NCBI GenBank assembly: GCA_016794365.1
Contig: JAEUKB010000023.1
Span: 1 to 64,000, forward strand
DNA length: 64,000 nt
Source: Myxococcales bacterium
GTDB taxonomy: Bacteria; Myxococcota_A; Polyangia; Palsa-1104; JAEUJZ01
Reading direction: 5' to 3'
Numbering within the stretch: the stretch's first letter is position 1; every line of letters starts with the position of its first letter. Position numbers and translations under genes: made by a program. The notes below the pieces were generated by a model. The model was not told where the DNA came from and searched no databases. It saw only the letters and a list, made by a program, of their open reading frames with translations. Positions 46,496 to 54,556 of this stretch are shown piece by piece.

Positions 46496-46515
46496 ATGTT
46501 TCACAGATGAAACAT
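46496..46515. promoter_or_regulatory. 20-bp perfect palindrome, likely activator (UAS) site
   Basis: ATGTTTCA-CAGA-TGAAACAT has perfect 8-bp arms with a 4-bp spacer, and a further half-site TGAAACAC follows at 46519-46526. Its centre is about 97 bp before the expected start point of the sigma-54 promoter at 46576, the usual distance for an enhancer-binding protein. It could also affect the divergent porin gene. Confidence 0.7.
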
Positions 46516-46575
46516 CCTGAAACACTGGGCGCGCTGCTACGGCCACACTCCGAGGACACCGCCGCCTTTTTACGA

Positions 46576-46591
46576 TGGCACAAGCGTTGCT
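46576..46591 (+). promoter_or_regulatory. Sigma-54 promoter of the persulfide dioxygenase operon
   Basis: TGGCACAAGCGTTGCT has GG and GC exactly 10 bp apart, matching the -24/-12 sigma-54 consensus (TGGCAC-N5-TTGC(T/A)) at essentially every consensus base. Transcription would start near 46602, about 50 bp before the ATG of the dioxygenase gene. Confidence 0.85.
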
Positions 46592-46651
46592 CTAGCTTGT
46601 AAACAAGTTCGGGAACGCGAACAGTGCTGCATCACCTTTGGGAGATTCCAG

Positions 46652-47536
46652 ATGCGTATTCAATCCTTCTTCGATCCGGCCACCTACACGCTGACGTACG
46701 TGGTGTTTGAGCCGGACAGCCATGATGCCATCGTGATCGATCCGGTGCTCGACTACGATCCGCTGGCTTCGCAGACTTCGCTCGCTTCGATCGAAAAAGT
46801 CAGTGCCTTCCTACAAGCCGAAGGACTGACGCTGCGCCATGTTCTGGAAACCCACGCGCATGCAGATCACCTGACCGGAGCCCAGTATCTCAAGCGTCGC
46901 TTCGGCGCGCAGGTCGTGATCGGCCAGCGCATCACAGAGGTTCAACAGACCTTCAAGCACATCTTCGCCCTGGCCGACAGCTTCCCGGTCGATGGCAGCC
47001 AGTTTGATCAGCTCCTCGATGATGGCCAGGTGCTTCAGTCCGGTCGGCTGTCCGTCACCGCGATTGCGACCCCCGGACACACTCCGGCCTGTCTGACCTA
47101 TCAGATTGGCGATGCGCTGTTTACCGGCGATGCACTGTTTATCGAAGACTACGGAACGGGTCGCTGTGACTTCCCAGCGGGCAGCGCAGAGCAGCTCTAT
47201 CACTCGATTCACGACAAGCTGTACCTACAGCCGGATGCTACGCGCGTCTTTGTCGGTCACGACTATCAGCCAAACGGTCGCCCGCTGCGCTACGAAACGA
47301 CCATCGGGGTCAGCAAGACATCCAACATCCACATCAAAGCAGAGACGACCCGAGATCAGTTTGTGTCGTTTCGCCAACACAGAGACAAGACGCTCTCTCA
47401 GCCACGTCTGCTGTTTCCCAGCGTGCAGGTCAACGTCGATGCGGGACGACTGCCCGCGCCGCAGCCAAACGGCATCCGTTACTTGCAGATTCCGATGAAC
47501 CTCAAGCAGCCGACCGCTGACGATGGCAGCCCCTAA
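46652..47536 (+). CDS. Persulfide dioxygenase (ETHE1/Blh-type MBL-fold)
   Basis: This 294-residue MBL-fold protein has the metal motif '[19 protein letters not shown]', '[11 protein letters not shown]' and '[10 protein letters not shown]', features typical of the ETHE1/Blh group, which oxidises persulfides (such as GSSH) to sulfite using iron(II) and oxygen. A rhodanese gene follows after 33 bp. GGGAG precedes the ATG. The upstream region holds a sigma-54 promoter and a palindrome. In known systems (FisR-regulated sqr-pdo) sulfide stress induces such genes through sigma-54, and the same logic is likely here. The regulator is not in the window. Confidence 0.9.
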   Translation: MRIQSFFDPATYTLTYVVFEPDSHDAIVIDPVLDYDPLASQTSLASIEKVSAFLQAEGLTLRHVLETHAHADHLTGAQYLKRRFGAQVVIGQRITEVQQTFKHIFALADSFPVDGSQFDQLLDDGQVLQSGRLSVTAIATPGHTPACLTYQIGDALFTGDALFIEDYGTGRCDFPAGSAEQLYHSIHDKLYLQPDATRVFVGHDYQPNGRPLRYETTIGVSKTSNIHIKAETTRDQFVSFRQHRDKTLSQPRLLFPSVQVNVDAGRLPAPQPNGIRYLQIPMNLKQPTADDGSP

Positions 47537-47569
47537 CCCGCATCCGCGCCCGACAAAAGGAGTCCTGTG

Positions 47570-47923
47570 ATGACCGCTTCTCTGCTTCAAGTCTCGGTGG
47601 CACAGCCTGGCGGCTACCGCGATGTCTCTCCCACCGATGTGATGCGCCTGGGCTTTCCGGGTCGCGTCATTGATGTGCGCGAGCCACACGAGTTCATCGG
47701 CGAGCTGGGTCATATGCCCCGAGCAGAGCTGGTTCCGCTCGCAACCATCGACAGCGCAGCCAAGTCCTGGGATCGCAGCCAGCCGCTGCTGCTCGTTTGT
47801 CGCTCCGGTGGACGCTCCGGTCGCGCCGCGCAGCTGCTGGCCAGCATGGGCTTTCAGACCCTGTACAACCTGGCAGGCGGAATGATCGCCTACGGATCCT
47901 GCGGACTCCCCATCGAGCGATAG
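47570..47923 (+). CDS. Single-domain rhodanese (sulfurtransferase)
   Basis: This 117-residue protein has 'VIDVREPHEFIGELGHMPRAELVPL' and the active-site loop 'CRSGGRSGRA', with the catalytic Cys accepting a sulfane sulfur. 'LAGGMIAY' follows, as in the E. coli GlpE/PspE-type fold. The start is the ATG at 47570 (a GTG precedes it by one codon) with AAAGGAG. It is the second gene of the persulfide-oxidation operon and probably passes sulfane sulfur to or from the dioxygenase step. Confidence 0.92.
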   Translation: MTASLLQVSVAQPGGYRDVSPTDVMRLGFPGRVIDVREPHEFIGELGHMPRAELVPLATIDSAAKSWDRSQPLLLVCRSGGRSGRAAQLLASMGFQTLYNLAGGMIAYGSCGLPIER

Positions 47924-48023
47924 CGCCCCCGGACCCCCCGCGCACCGCTCCACATGCTCGAACGTCTTTCCCAGCCTGCGCAATATGAAGCCTCTGCTGC
48001 GCCTCTTATTGTGCAGGGTCCGC

Positions 48024-48671
48024 CTACTTGATCGGCATCACGCCGCGCTTCAAGCGATAGCCATCCGCGCGCGCCCCGCGACCTTGGGAATACTCAATGA
48101 GCCCTACGCCGCGCTGCCATTCCAAGCTGAGAAAGTGTCCGCTCTTGTGATTCCAGGTGTAGCGGCAGCGGTCCCCCTTGACTACAATCTTGGCCACGGT
48201 CAGCGCCGTCTCTTTGTACGTCTTTTGACCTTGGCTCAGTCCGTATAGCTCGCTCTGTTCGTACTTGGGCGGCTCCTTGGTGTCCTTGAGCTTGGCGATT
48301 GCTTCTTCCGGCTTGTCTGCCCCGATGCGGATGATCTCTTTGTCTGTCACCAGCAGGTACAGCGGCGCGATCCCACGCGGCTTGCTGGTCTTGACCGACA
48401 CCGGCTCAAACGAGATCTGAAACGCTTCTCCCCATGCAAACGTCGCCAAGCGCCTGGTCGCCACCCGCACAGACAGCGGCAGCTCTTTCGGTCCGATCTC
48501 ATCGCTCCACTCCGTTCCCGAAAAGGTCGCCAGCGCCCGATCATCGCTCGACGCGGACAAAAACGGATGCTTCGCCAGCACGCTCGGGCTGACCGTCCAC
48601 AGCAGCGCCGAAACCATCCACGACCACAGAGCGCGCGATCCCAAAAACAACCCAGACTTGCGGTGTGTCAT
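48024..48671 (-). CDS. Hypothetical exported protein
   Basis: This 215-residue protein has a signal peptide ('LWSWMVSALLWTVSPSVLA') and a beta-rich mature part with segments such as 'TWNHKSGHFLSLEWQRGVGLIEYSQGRGARADGYRL'. No family was recognised. The gene is divergent from the lipoprotein at 48797. It has no neighbour on its own strand. Confidence 0.55.
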   Translation of the reverse strand: MTHRKSGLFLGSRALWSWMVSALLWTVSPSVLAKHPFLSASSDDRALATFSGTEWSDEIGPKELPLSVRVATRRLATFAWGEAFQISFEPVSVKTSKPRGIAPLYLLVTDKEIIRIGADKPEEAIAKLKDTKEPPKYEQSELYGLSQGQKTYKETALTVAKIVVKGDRCRYTWNHKSGHFLSLEWQRGVGLIEYSQGRGARADGYRLKRGVMPIK

Positions 48672-48796
48672 GTCTCCAAGTAGAGCGTGAGAGCCCCATC
48701 CGAAGCCAGACCCTTTTCGCGATGCCCTTGTAAGTGCGTCGGGATTGCGCTACACGCCCGGCTGCTTCCCAAGTCCCTATCCACAAGGAGCATTCG

Positions 48797-49591
48797 ATGA
48801 AGATCACGGATTCCCAAGGAACCCTGGCGCTGGCAAAGCGCATCCTGACCACAGGAACGCTGGCGCTGCTGCTGTCTGTGACCGGCTGTTTTGGCTCGCA
48901 CTACCGACCGAGCTACAGCATGGCCAACGTCAGCGCGAAGCCAGCCAGCTTGATGGTTGCGCAGAAGATTCAGCGTCCGCTCTATCTGGTGATCGATCCG
49001 GCGCGCGTTCCAGACTCCTTTTCACTAAAAGAAGCGTCTTCCTTCAACCCCAAAGACGGTCCCCAGACCAAGCTCGAAGAGTTTCAGCGCTTTGTCAGCC
49101 GCGATCTCAAGGAAGCGATGGGGAACTACTTCTCTCGCGTCGAAGTGGTGACCGCTGGCTCGCCGCTCCCCAGTGAGCCGCACGTCATCGGCGATGTGAA
49201 AGTGGATCGCGTCCAGCTTCACAGCACGCCCGTGGGCGGCCTGGTCTATACCGTGATCGAGATGACCTGGGGAATGGGCCTGCGTCCGAGCGAAAGCAAG
49301 GAATACGCCTTCACGTTCGCGGGCGAAGGCAAAAGCTCAGAGTCCTATCCCACCTTCGAGGTCGGTGTCGCGCAGCTCATCGAGTCCGCGATCCTTGGCT
49401 TTAACAAGAGCCTGGTGGAAAAGGGCGGCCTGGATGCGCTCAAGCAGGTCAGCGAAGCGGCGGTGGTCAAGCCTGCGGTAACGACTCCGGTCCCTGCGGC
49501 CAAAGACGCCGGACAGCCCAGCGGAGAGCCGCTCGACCTGGCAGCCCCCGGCAATCCGCCCGCCAAAGCCGCCAAAAAGCGCAAGAAGTAG
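48797..49591 (+). CDS. Hypothetical lipoprotein
   Basis: This 264-residue protein has a lipobox ('LSVTGC' near residue 30). The mature part has a mixed alpha/beta pattern ('LVIDPARVPDSFSL', 'FVSRDLKEAMGNYFSRVEVV', 'VIEMTWGMGLRPSESKEYAFTF') reminiscent of small outer-membrane lipoproteins that bind a conserved ligand through a TolB-N/LptE-like fold, but this is only an impression. A Pro/Ala/Lys tail ends it. The ATG is preceded by AAGGAG. Confidence 0.6.
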   Translation: MKITDSQGTLALAKRILTTGTLALLLSVTGCFGSHYRPSYSMANVSAKPASLMVAQKIQRPLYLVIDPARVPDSFSLKEASSFNPKDGPQTKLEEFQRFVSRDLKEAMGNYFSRVEVVTAGSPLPSEPHVIGDVKVDRVQLHSTPVGGLVYTVIEMTWGMGLRPSESKEYAFTFAGEGKSSESYPTFEVGVAQLIESAILGFNKSLVEKGGLDALKQVSEAAVVKPAVTTPVPAAKDAGQPSGEPLDLAAPGNPPAKAAKKRKK

Positions 49592-49657
49592 TCCGTACGC
49601 AACCGTCCGACCCTTCCGCTGGGGCAACTTGGGAATTCATGCAGCGATAACCCAGGT

Positions 49658-50401
49658 ATGGCCCTCTTCGATGTCCGCCGCCTAGACTCTCTGTTTAACA
49701 AGCCCAAGCAGCCCGCTGCACACACACCGGACGCCCATCCGCCTGCCCCCGCTGCGCACACACCCGCGCCGGTCGTACCCAAGGCGGCTCCGGTTGTCCC
49801 CAAGGCCGCGCCGGTCGCGACGGACCACGCACCGATTCCCAGGGCCGTTCCTGTGGTGGAACAGACCCCCACCCAGGCCGATCCAGCCAAAGCCCCGGCG
49901 CAAGCAGAAGGCGGAGCCAAAGCCCCCCTTTCGGAAGCAGAGCAGCACGCCCAAGTCACCCAGCAGGTGGATCAGCTCAAGGAAAAAAAGACGATCATGA
50001 AGCCCGGACAGAAAGGGCCAGAGGTCGTCATCCTTCAGCAGCAGCTCAAGCAGCTTGGACTACACGTTGAACAGACCGGCGTGATGGACAAAGCGACCGA
50101 AGGCTACATCATGGCGATCCAGACCGGCGGAGGCCTGGGCGCAGACGGCATTGTCGGCCCCAAGACGCTCGATCAGCTTCAGAAGCTGGACACCGCCCCG
50201 ACCAAGCCCGCACCGGGCAAAGACCAAGACGATGCCAAGGGCGACGGGGCCGACAACATCGATCACATGCCCGACGATCCCAAGCTGGCAGCGGTCTATC
50301 TGTACAATCGCCAGCGCGTCAAAAACGCCACCGAGACCCTCAGCCCCCAGCAGCAAAAAGACATGGAACAGTTCATCAAGCAGTGGTCCATCGGCCTCTA
50401 G
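49658..50401 (+). pseudogene. 5' half of a split peptidoglycan-binding/lysozyme-like gene
   Basis: The frame encodes 247 residues: a Pro/Ala-rich N-terminus, then a PG_binding_1 domain ('LQQQLKQLGLHVEQTGVMDKATEGYIMAIQ' and 'GADGIVGPKTLDQLQ'). It then reads into 'SPQQQKDMEQFIKQWSIGL' and stops. The last residues after 'FIK' and the stop codon come from the inserted element. If the frame is joined at CATCAAG (50374-50380 to 55725-55731), it reads on without a shift as '...MEQFIKNWDKNKARYEEVAATANIP...', giving an intact 438-residue protein with a C-terminal lysozyme-like domain. The truncated product may still be made and could still bind peptidoglycan. It is not known whether the cell tolerates the loss. 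Confidence 0.75.
50374..50380 (+). repeat. Left attachment core (attL)
   Basis: CATCAAG is repeated at 55725-55731. The next six bases also match in part (CATCAAG-x-A-x-TGG at both ends). A 7-bp identical overlap is the size used by tyrosine integrases. It lies inside the reading frame of the split gene. Confidence 0.7.
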
Positions 50402-50432
50402 CGCCCGTCGGTGTAGCACGCAACCGTGCGAA

Positions 50433-50452
50433 GCGTGTGCCTTCTGTGTGCC
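50433..50452 (+). repeat. Putative integrase arm-type repeat, left
   Basis: GCGTGTGCCTTCTGTGTGCC matches the right-end repeat at 18 of 20 positions, and each holds two GTGTGCC units. It lies 52 bp inside the left core. An arm-binding role is inferred from position. Confidence 0.55.
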
Positions 50453-50472
50453 ACGGACTAGAAAAAAAGAAA

Positions 50473-50519
50473 CCCCGGCTCCTGGCACCGCCGCAAGGAC
50501 GGGAGAAGGAGGACCGGGG
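50473..50519. terminator. GC-rich hairpin inside the left end of the element
   Basis: CCCCGGCTCCT (50473-50483) can pair with AGGACCGGGG (50510-50519), leaving one bulged base. No U-run follows, so it is not a classical intrinsic terminator. It lies between the split gene and the antitoxin-like gene and could shield the cargo from read-through or form a DNA site. Confidence 0.4.
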
Positions 50520-50709
50520 CTGACGAAGAAACTATGTAATAGTCTGCGGCTCACATGCAACGATCGAGCTGACTACCTTACGTGGGTCGTCAGTTCGCTG
50601 GCTAGCGTCTGCGTTCGCCGAAAAGTGGATGAATAAAAACCGCGTGCCCGACGGCGGACTCCATTGTAAATTGCCATCAGAATTTAATCTTATGGTAAGA
50701 ACTATTTCC

Positions 50710-50898
50710 ATGACAGGGCACGACGTCGACACACTGCTCCAACAAGCGAAAAAAACGGTTGTCTCTGAATCCGAGCGCGAGGCTCAGCGCCGGAGCTTTG
50801 TCTTTGGAAACACAAAGATCGAGTTTGATGCGCTGACCCCTGCAGTCGTCGATGAGATCGCAGAGCAGATGGCTCAGGCCTCGGAAAAGAATGGCTAA
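50710..50898 (+). CDS. Small antitoxin-like protein coupled to the Fic fusion
   Basis: This protein of about 62 residues has an N-terminal helix 'HDVDTLLQQAKKTVVSESEREAQRR' and then 'SFVFGNTKIEFDALTPAVVDEIAEQM'. The 'SFVFGN' segment (29-34) resembles the (S/T)xxxE(G/N) inhibitory motif of class I Fic antitoxins such as VbhA, with the Glu replaced by Gly. Its stop overlaps the start of the Fic gene by 8 bp, so translation is coupled, as in VbhA-VbhT type pairs. The start is uncertain: ATG 50692 and 50629 are in frame and no clear ribosome site is visible. An antitoxin role is therefore an inference from size, motif and position. Confidence 0.6.
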   Translation: MTGHDVDTLLQQAKKTVVSESEREAQRRSFVFGNTKIEFDALTPAVVDEIAEQMAQASEKNG

Positions 50899-52441
50899 AC
50901 AACGCCATAGTACCGTCGAACTGCCTACCCCTCGTCTCAAGCTCACACCTGAACAAGAGGCTAGGCAGGCAGCAGAGAACGGTTTCCGGCAGTTTGATCG
51001 CCTGCGCCAGTTGATTCGGGAGGGAGTCAATCGGTACGAGGAGGGAAAGTTCCAGCTCCGTATCTCCACACTGACGGAACTTGCGAAGTTGGCGGTCGAA
51101 GGAACTGTTGATGCGCCTGGGCATCTTCGACGTGGACCGATCAAGATCGAGGGGTCAAAGCATAGTCCGCCAGACGCCGACCGCGTGATGGTCTGTCTCG
51201 AGGAAATGTGCGAGTACGTCAACTCGAACTTTGGCAAATCGGCATGGCATCTCGCAGCCTACGTGATGTGGCGACTGAACTGGATCCATCCGTTTGAAGA
51301 TGGGAACGGACGTACTGCACGAGCCGTTGCATACTTGCTGCTGTGCGTTCGTTCCAAGTTGGAACTCCCTGGAACTACTACGGTTCCTGAACTCATTGCT
51401 CAAGACAAAGAGCCGTACTATCAAGCCCTTGAAGCAGCGGATCAAGCTTCTGTCGATGACCCAAGTGTAGTCGATGTGTCTCAAATGGAATCGTTGCTGC
51501 GCGACCTTCTCATTCGGCAGTTGGACGCAGCGGCTGGTGGTTCACCGCGCAGTCCGCAGATAGAGATGGTTCCCGCGAAGAGCCCCGAACCTTCGATACC
51601 GTCTGTCAAGATCGGCATTGTGACAATCCGGCAGGACGAAGAGGCGGCGATCCTGAAACGCATTGCATCGACGACTACACTCACTGGTGCCCGAACACCT
51701 CGCAAGTACCATGTCGGTTCGGTCGGTCATTGGCAAGTTGCTGTCTGCCGACAGCTTCAGCCCGGCAATGTGGCGAGCGCAGGAGTTGTCCGCGATCTCT
51801 TGGAGGACTTCCAGTTAGAGTGGATTCTTCTTGTGGGGATCGCAGGGGCCTTGCCGACAGATGACTACTCACTTGGTGATGTTGTGGTGTCATCGCACAT
51901 CTACGACTTCTGCATCGAAGCAAGGCTTGCAGGCAGTGAGGAGTTTGCGGTTCGTGGTGGCCCATTGAATCCGAAGGCAGCGTCAGCAGTTGGATCCTTG
52001 TCAGGAAGGCGCGACCTCCCAGACTGGTCCTCATCAAGTGCGGTAGGGATGACCCGGCCCTCAGTGGACGTGGCGGCGATTGATGAACGTCTCTACGGTA
52101 ATAAGAAATGGCAACAGAAGGTGCGCGGCTCGCTGTCGAAGAATTTTGCCAAGCCACGAAATCCGGTCCTGTGGGTGGGTCCGGTCGGGTCGAGTGACAA
52201 ACTCGTGAAAAACTCTGGACTCGTGAAGCGATGGAAAACCGACCACCGAGACATGGCTGCCGTCGAGATGGAGGCCGCCGGTGCTTATTCGGCTGCACAT
52301 GACAAGGGGGCCAAGCTCATCGTAATTCGTGGGATCAGCGATGTGGTCGGGTTTGTTCGGGATGACAACTGGACCAAGTTCGCGTGTGAAACTGCTGCAG
52401 CGTTTACTCTCTCTCTACTCCAGTCCCCGGCGCTGGTCTGA
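50891..52441 (+). CDS. Fic domain fused to an MTAN/PNP-like nucleosidase domain
   Basis: This 516-residue protein has a Fic domain at about 50-210 with the complete motif 'HPFEDGNGRTAR' (133-144; catalytic His133). It belongs to the family that transfers AMP or similar groups from nucleotides to protein hydroxyls. The C-terminal part, about 240-512, is a PNP/MTAN-type nucleosidase: 'KIGIVTIRQDEEAA', 'LLVGIAGAL' (315-321), 'VEMEAAG' (458-464) and 'RGISDVVG' (480-487). It keeps the Glu and Asp that in MTAN bind the ribose and activate the leaving base. The two are joined by a roughly 30-residue Pro/Ser linker. No signal peptide or transmembrane helix was seen. It is coupled to an antitoxin-like gene and lies on an integrative element. 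It is probably a growth-arresting effector, and the cellular targets are unknown. Confidence 0.88.
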   Translation: MAKQRHSTVELPTPRLKLTPEQEARQAAENGFRQFDRLRQLIREGVNRYEEGKFQLRISTLTELAKLAVEGTVDAPGHLRRGPIKIEGSKHSPPDADRVMVCLEEMCEYVNSNFGKSAWHLAAYVMWRLNWIHPFEDGNGRTARAVAYLLLCVRSKLELPGTTTVPELIAQDKEPYYQALEAADQASVDDPSVVDVSQMESLLRDLLIRQLDAAAGGSPRSPQIEMVPAKSPEPSIPSVKIGIVTIRQDEEAAILKRIASTTTLTGARTPRKYHVGSVGHWQVAVCRQLQPGNVASAGVVRDLLEDFQLEWILLVGIAGALPTDDYSLGDVVVSSHIYDFCIEARLAGSEEFAVRGGPLNPKAASAVGSLSGRRDLPDWSSSSAVGMTRPSVDVAAIDERLYGNKKWQQKVRGSLSKNFAKPRNPVLWVGPVGSSDKLVKNSGLVKRWKTDHRDMAAVEMEAAGAYSAAHDKGAKLIVIRGISDVVGFVRDDNWTKFACETAAAFTLSLLQSPALV

Positions 52442-52567
52442 ACGCTTCTACCTGCGTAGTTGTTTGACGTAGTGGGCACAACGAGCTTGTCCGCCGCGAT
52501 GAGCCTTGGCATTCATCCCGTTTCGACTGCCGAGACGGGATACGGCAACGTGCGCTACACTGCCACC

Positions 52568-53127
52568 ATGAAGTATGCTGCGTGCGGTGATCCATTACCG
52601 TCGGGGAAGAAAGCATCGGCGCGATACTGTGATGATGACTGCCGTAGCGCTGCTGCACGAAGCCGCGCACGGAACCGGGCGAAACGAGCAAAGCAGATAG
52701 ACTCCCAATCGGATGGGAATGATGCTCCCGCTGAGCCTAGACCGGCCAAGCAGACTCGCAGATTGGGGAGTCGAATCCCGCGTACCAACATAGGACTCCC
52801 TTCCGGCTCTCTCCGTTTGACTATCCGCTCGACATTCGGCTTCGCGATGCGACGTGGTATCGGATTTTGTGGTTCGGTACAGATGGGCAACAGGTTCCGC
52901 CAACGCCCGGTTCAGGAATCCCGAGTCTGTACTTTTTCCTCGGAGCGCCAGACCATGGTTCGATGGGGGAATTTCCGTCTCAAAAGGGGCTCGATTCTAC
53001 AGCGCAGGAAGCAATCGCTGAAGACAAGCCAAAGCGGCTGAGCGCTTCCGCAGTACTATCCCAAGCTCTTCCAGCGACCAGCGAAAACGAGGCGCTACCA
53101 AGGTTTGTGCCTGGCGATGCAGCGTAG
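52568..53127 (+). pseudogene. Zinc-ribbon protein gene with apparent frameshift
   Basis: The first frame starts at ATG 52568 with 'ACGDPLPSGKKASARYCDDDC' and a basic 'RSAAARSRARNRAKRAK' stretch, the pattern of small actinobacterial-style zinc ribbons (CGxxLPxG...RYCxxxCR). The usual first Cys (CxxC) is Tyr here. Beyond about 52760 this frame becomes Arg-rich nonsense. The alternative frame, open from 52741 to 53127, reads 'RLSPFDYPLDIRLRDATWYRILWFGTDGQ' with normal hydrophobic spacing and ends 'LPRFVPGDAA'. A single frameshift between 52741 and 52800 would join them into a protein of about 185 residues. Programmed frameshifting or two separate genes remain possible. Confidence 0.4.
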
Positions 53128-53421
53128 CGCCCTGCTGGCTCGCCTACGGCGACCGCGACAAAGCGCCGGAGTGGTGGAGTTCAGAGCGGCGCGGCCTTGT
53201 GCAGTGACAAGCTTGTGCAGACCGGTTTGAATCGGTCGCCTGTTTCGATAGGCCGCCGCTTGACAAGTCGCGCTGTGTACTTAGCGTATCGCTTGTAATG
53301 CAGGCCCATCGAAAACACCACCAAGCCAGCGAACGGCGCGTGATGGGCTGGGCGCGCCACATGGCGAAGGAGCGCAACGTTGTTCATCAAGCGTCGGTGC
53401 GCTGGCTCGGCGGCATAGACC
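53128..53421. other. Stretch without a convincing gene inside the element
   Basis: An 80-residue frame on the minus strand (53181-53423) has no family resemblance or good ribosome site. Nothing else is recognisable. The sequence may be a remnant of earlier cargo. Confidence 0.4.
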
Positions 53422-53955
53422 ATGTCGTCGAGGCCAGGACCATTTATATCAATTCATATAGATGATCTTGGCCCGCAAGGGCAATCGGACGGCAGCGATG
53501 GTGCTGCTGTCCCGACCACCAAGGCAACAAACGAAGTTGAGAAGTCGGCATCCAGCGGATTCCGAGACAGCCGCTCGCTGCAGTCCGCAAAGACAGAAGC
53601 TGGGTTACTCCTAACTTGTTGTGACGGCGAGCGGATGGTGACTGCTTCAGGGCCTCCGCTAGCGTCCCCAAGTCTTTTGGAGGAGCAGTCACAGATCAGC
53701 ACGTTGGGGCTTGTGCCGGCTGGTGTTTCCGCTTCCCTTCGCTATTCACCTGATCAGTCGGCGCTGATCGACATCGCGAAAGAGCACGGTGCTCTGGGAC
53801 TTACCTGCGCCGATGGTGCAGTATTGAAACAGTGGGCTTCTGAGTATGGGCTGCCATTCCGGGGACCGGAGGTTCATCCGGGCAGGCCGTTCGGGCGACG
53901 TCCGCATCTGCACGTCGGTCCGGTTGATCATATTCCTGTCAACGACTATGGGTGA
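53422..53955 (+). CDS. Orphan polymorphic-toxin C-terminal domain (putative)
   Basis: About 177 residues. The last 60 ('GALGLTCADGAVLKQWASEYGL' and 'GPEVHPGRPFGRRPHLHVGP', then 'VDHIPV') have the His/Pro-rich style of toxin tails found at the C-termini of Rhs/YD-repeat and other polymorphic toxins. The N-terminal 100 residues are low in structure, and no signal peptide, Rhs repeats or delivery domain is present, so this is a detached tip. Its stop codon overlaps the start of the next gene (53948-53955). The toxic activity is not identifiable by eye, although the histidine spacing suggests a metal-dependent or nuclease-like activity. Medium confidence that it is a toxin rather than an unrelated secreted protein. 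Confidence 0.55.
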   Translation: MSSRPGPFISIHIDDLGPQGQSDGSDGAAVPTTKATNEVEKSASSGFRDSRSLQSAKTEAGLLLTCCDGERMVTASGPPLASPSLLEEQSQISTLGLVPAGVSASLRYSPDQSALIDIAKEHGALGLTCADGAVLKQWASEYGLPFRGPEVHPGRPFGRRPHLHVGPVDHIPVNDYG

Positions 53956-54424
53956 GTTGGTGCGGACCACATACTCGGTCAATCGGAGGCTCGATCGGGC
54001 TCGATTTCGAGAGCTGCTTCACGAAGTAGCTCCGAGATTCTGTTGCCGATTCCTGTTTGTGGTTAGGCCAAGCTTGGGACGTTCTGCGCGTCTCCACGCT
54101 CTGTTGTCAAGGCTTCAGCCTAGCCTGCTGTTGAGGCGTAGGTCGAGTGAGTGGCCAGGAACACAACTCCTCGACGGTGAGCTGGTAGAGGTATTTGAAG
54201 GTGAACTGACCTCTGAGACGGCAAATGCTCTGGTGCAAGCTGCTGGCTCTCTGCTCTCGTTTCGGCAGCCTGACTTGCCCGAGGATTTAGCGTTTCTTCG
54301 CCCGGACGGTTCACCGTGGCTGATTAGCTGCACGCACGAAGGGGACATCTATCTGGACCTTTCCGAAGCAGAAGCCCGAGAGGTTCTTCAGTTGGCTCCA
54401 TGGCTGCTCTCCCTGGAGCAGTGA
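53948..54424 (+). CDS. Putative immunity protein overlapping the toxin tail
   Basis: This 158-residue acidic protein starts inside the end of the toxin-like gene (8-bp overlap). The second half, 'FRQPDLPEDLAFLRPDGSPWLISCTHEGDIYLDLSEAEAREVL', has the PDLPEDL-FLR-DGSPWL pattern that I associate with proteins encoded right after polymorphic toxin tails in proteobacteria and myxobacteria. I cannot name the Imm family. The overlapping start gives equal supply of toxin and immunity, the usual arrangement. No signal peptide was seen, so it would act in the cytoplasm. Confidence 0.55.
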   Translation: MGELVRTTYSVNRRLDRARFRELLHEVAPRFCCRFLFVVRPSLGRSARLHALLSRLQPSLLLRRRSSEWPGTQLLDGELVEVFEGELTSETANALVQAAGSLLSFRQPDLPEDLAFLRPDGSPWLISCTHEGDIYLDLSEAEAREVLQLAPWLLSLEQ

Positions 54425-54556
54425 GTCCGTCCGGCTGCGCTGACGGATAGATGGATGGCGTGCGGTCCCGCGCAGGCGTCGTCGAGCCCCAGTCACTAGC
54501 GACGTGCGGCTTGGTTGGGGGGATGGGTCAGATCGCTGGTGCTTATCCGACTTCCA

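Noticed and set aside
52690..52795. Possible tRNA or tmRNA 3' end (GAGTCGAATCCC followed by GTACCA)
   Set aside because: No T-loop TTCGAAT, no acceptor stem partner and no anticodon arm can be drawn upstream. The similarity to a T-arm is short and likely chance.
53181..53423. 80-codon minus-strand frame inside the element
   Set aside because: It has no ribosome site and no recognisable domain, and it overlaps the start of the toxin-like gene.
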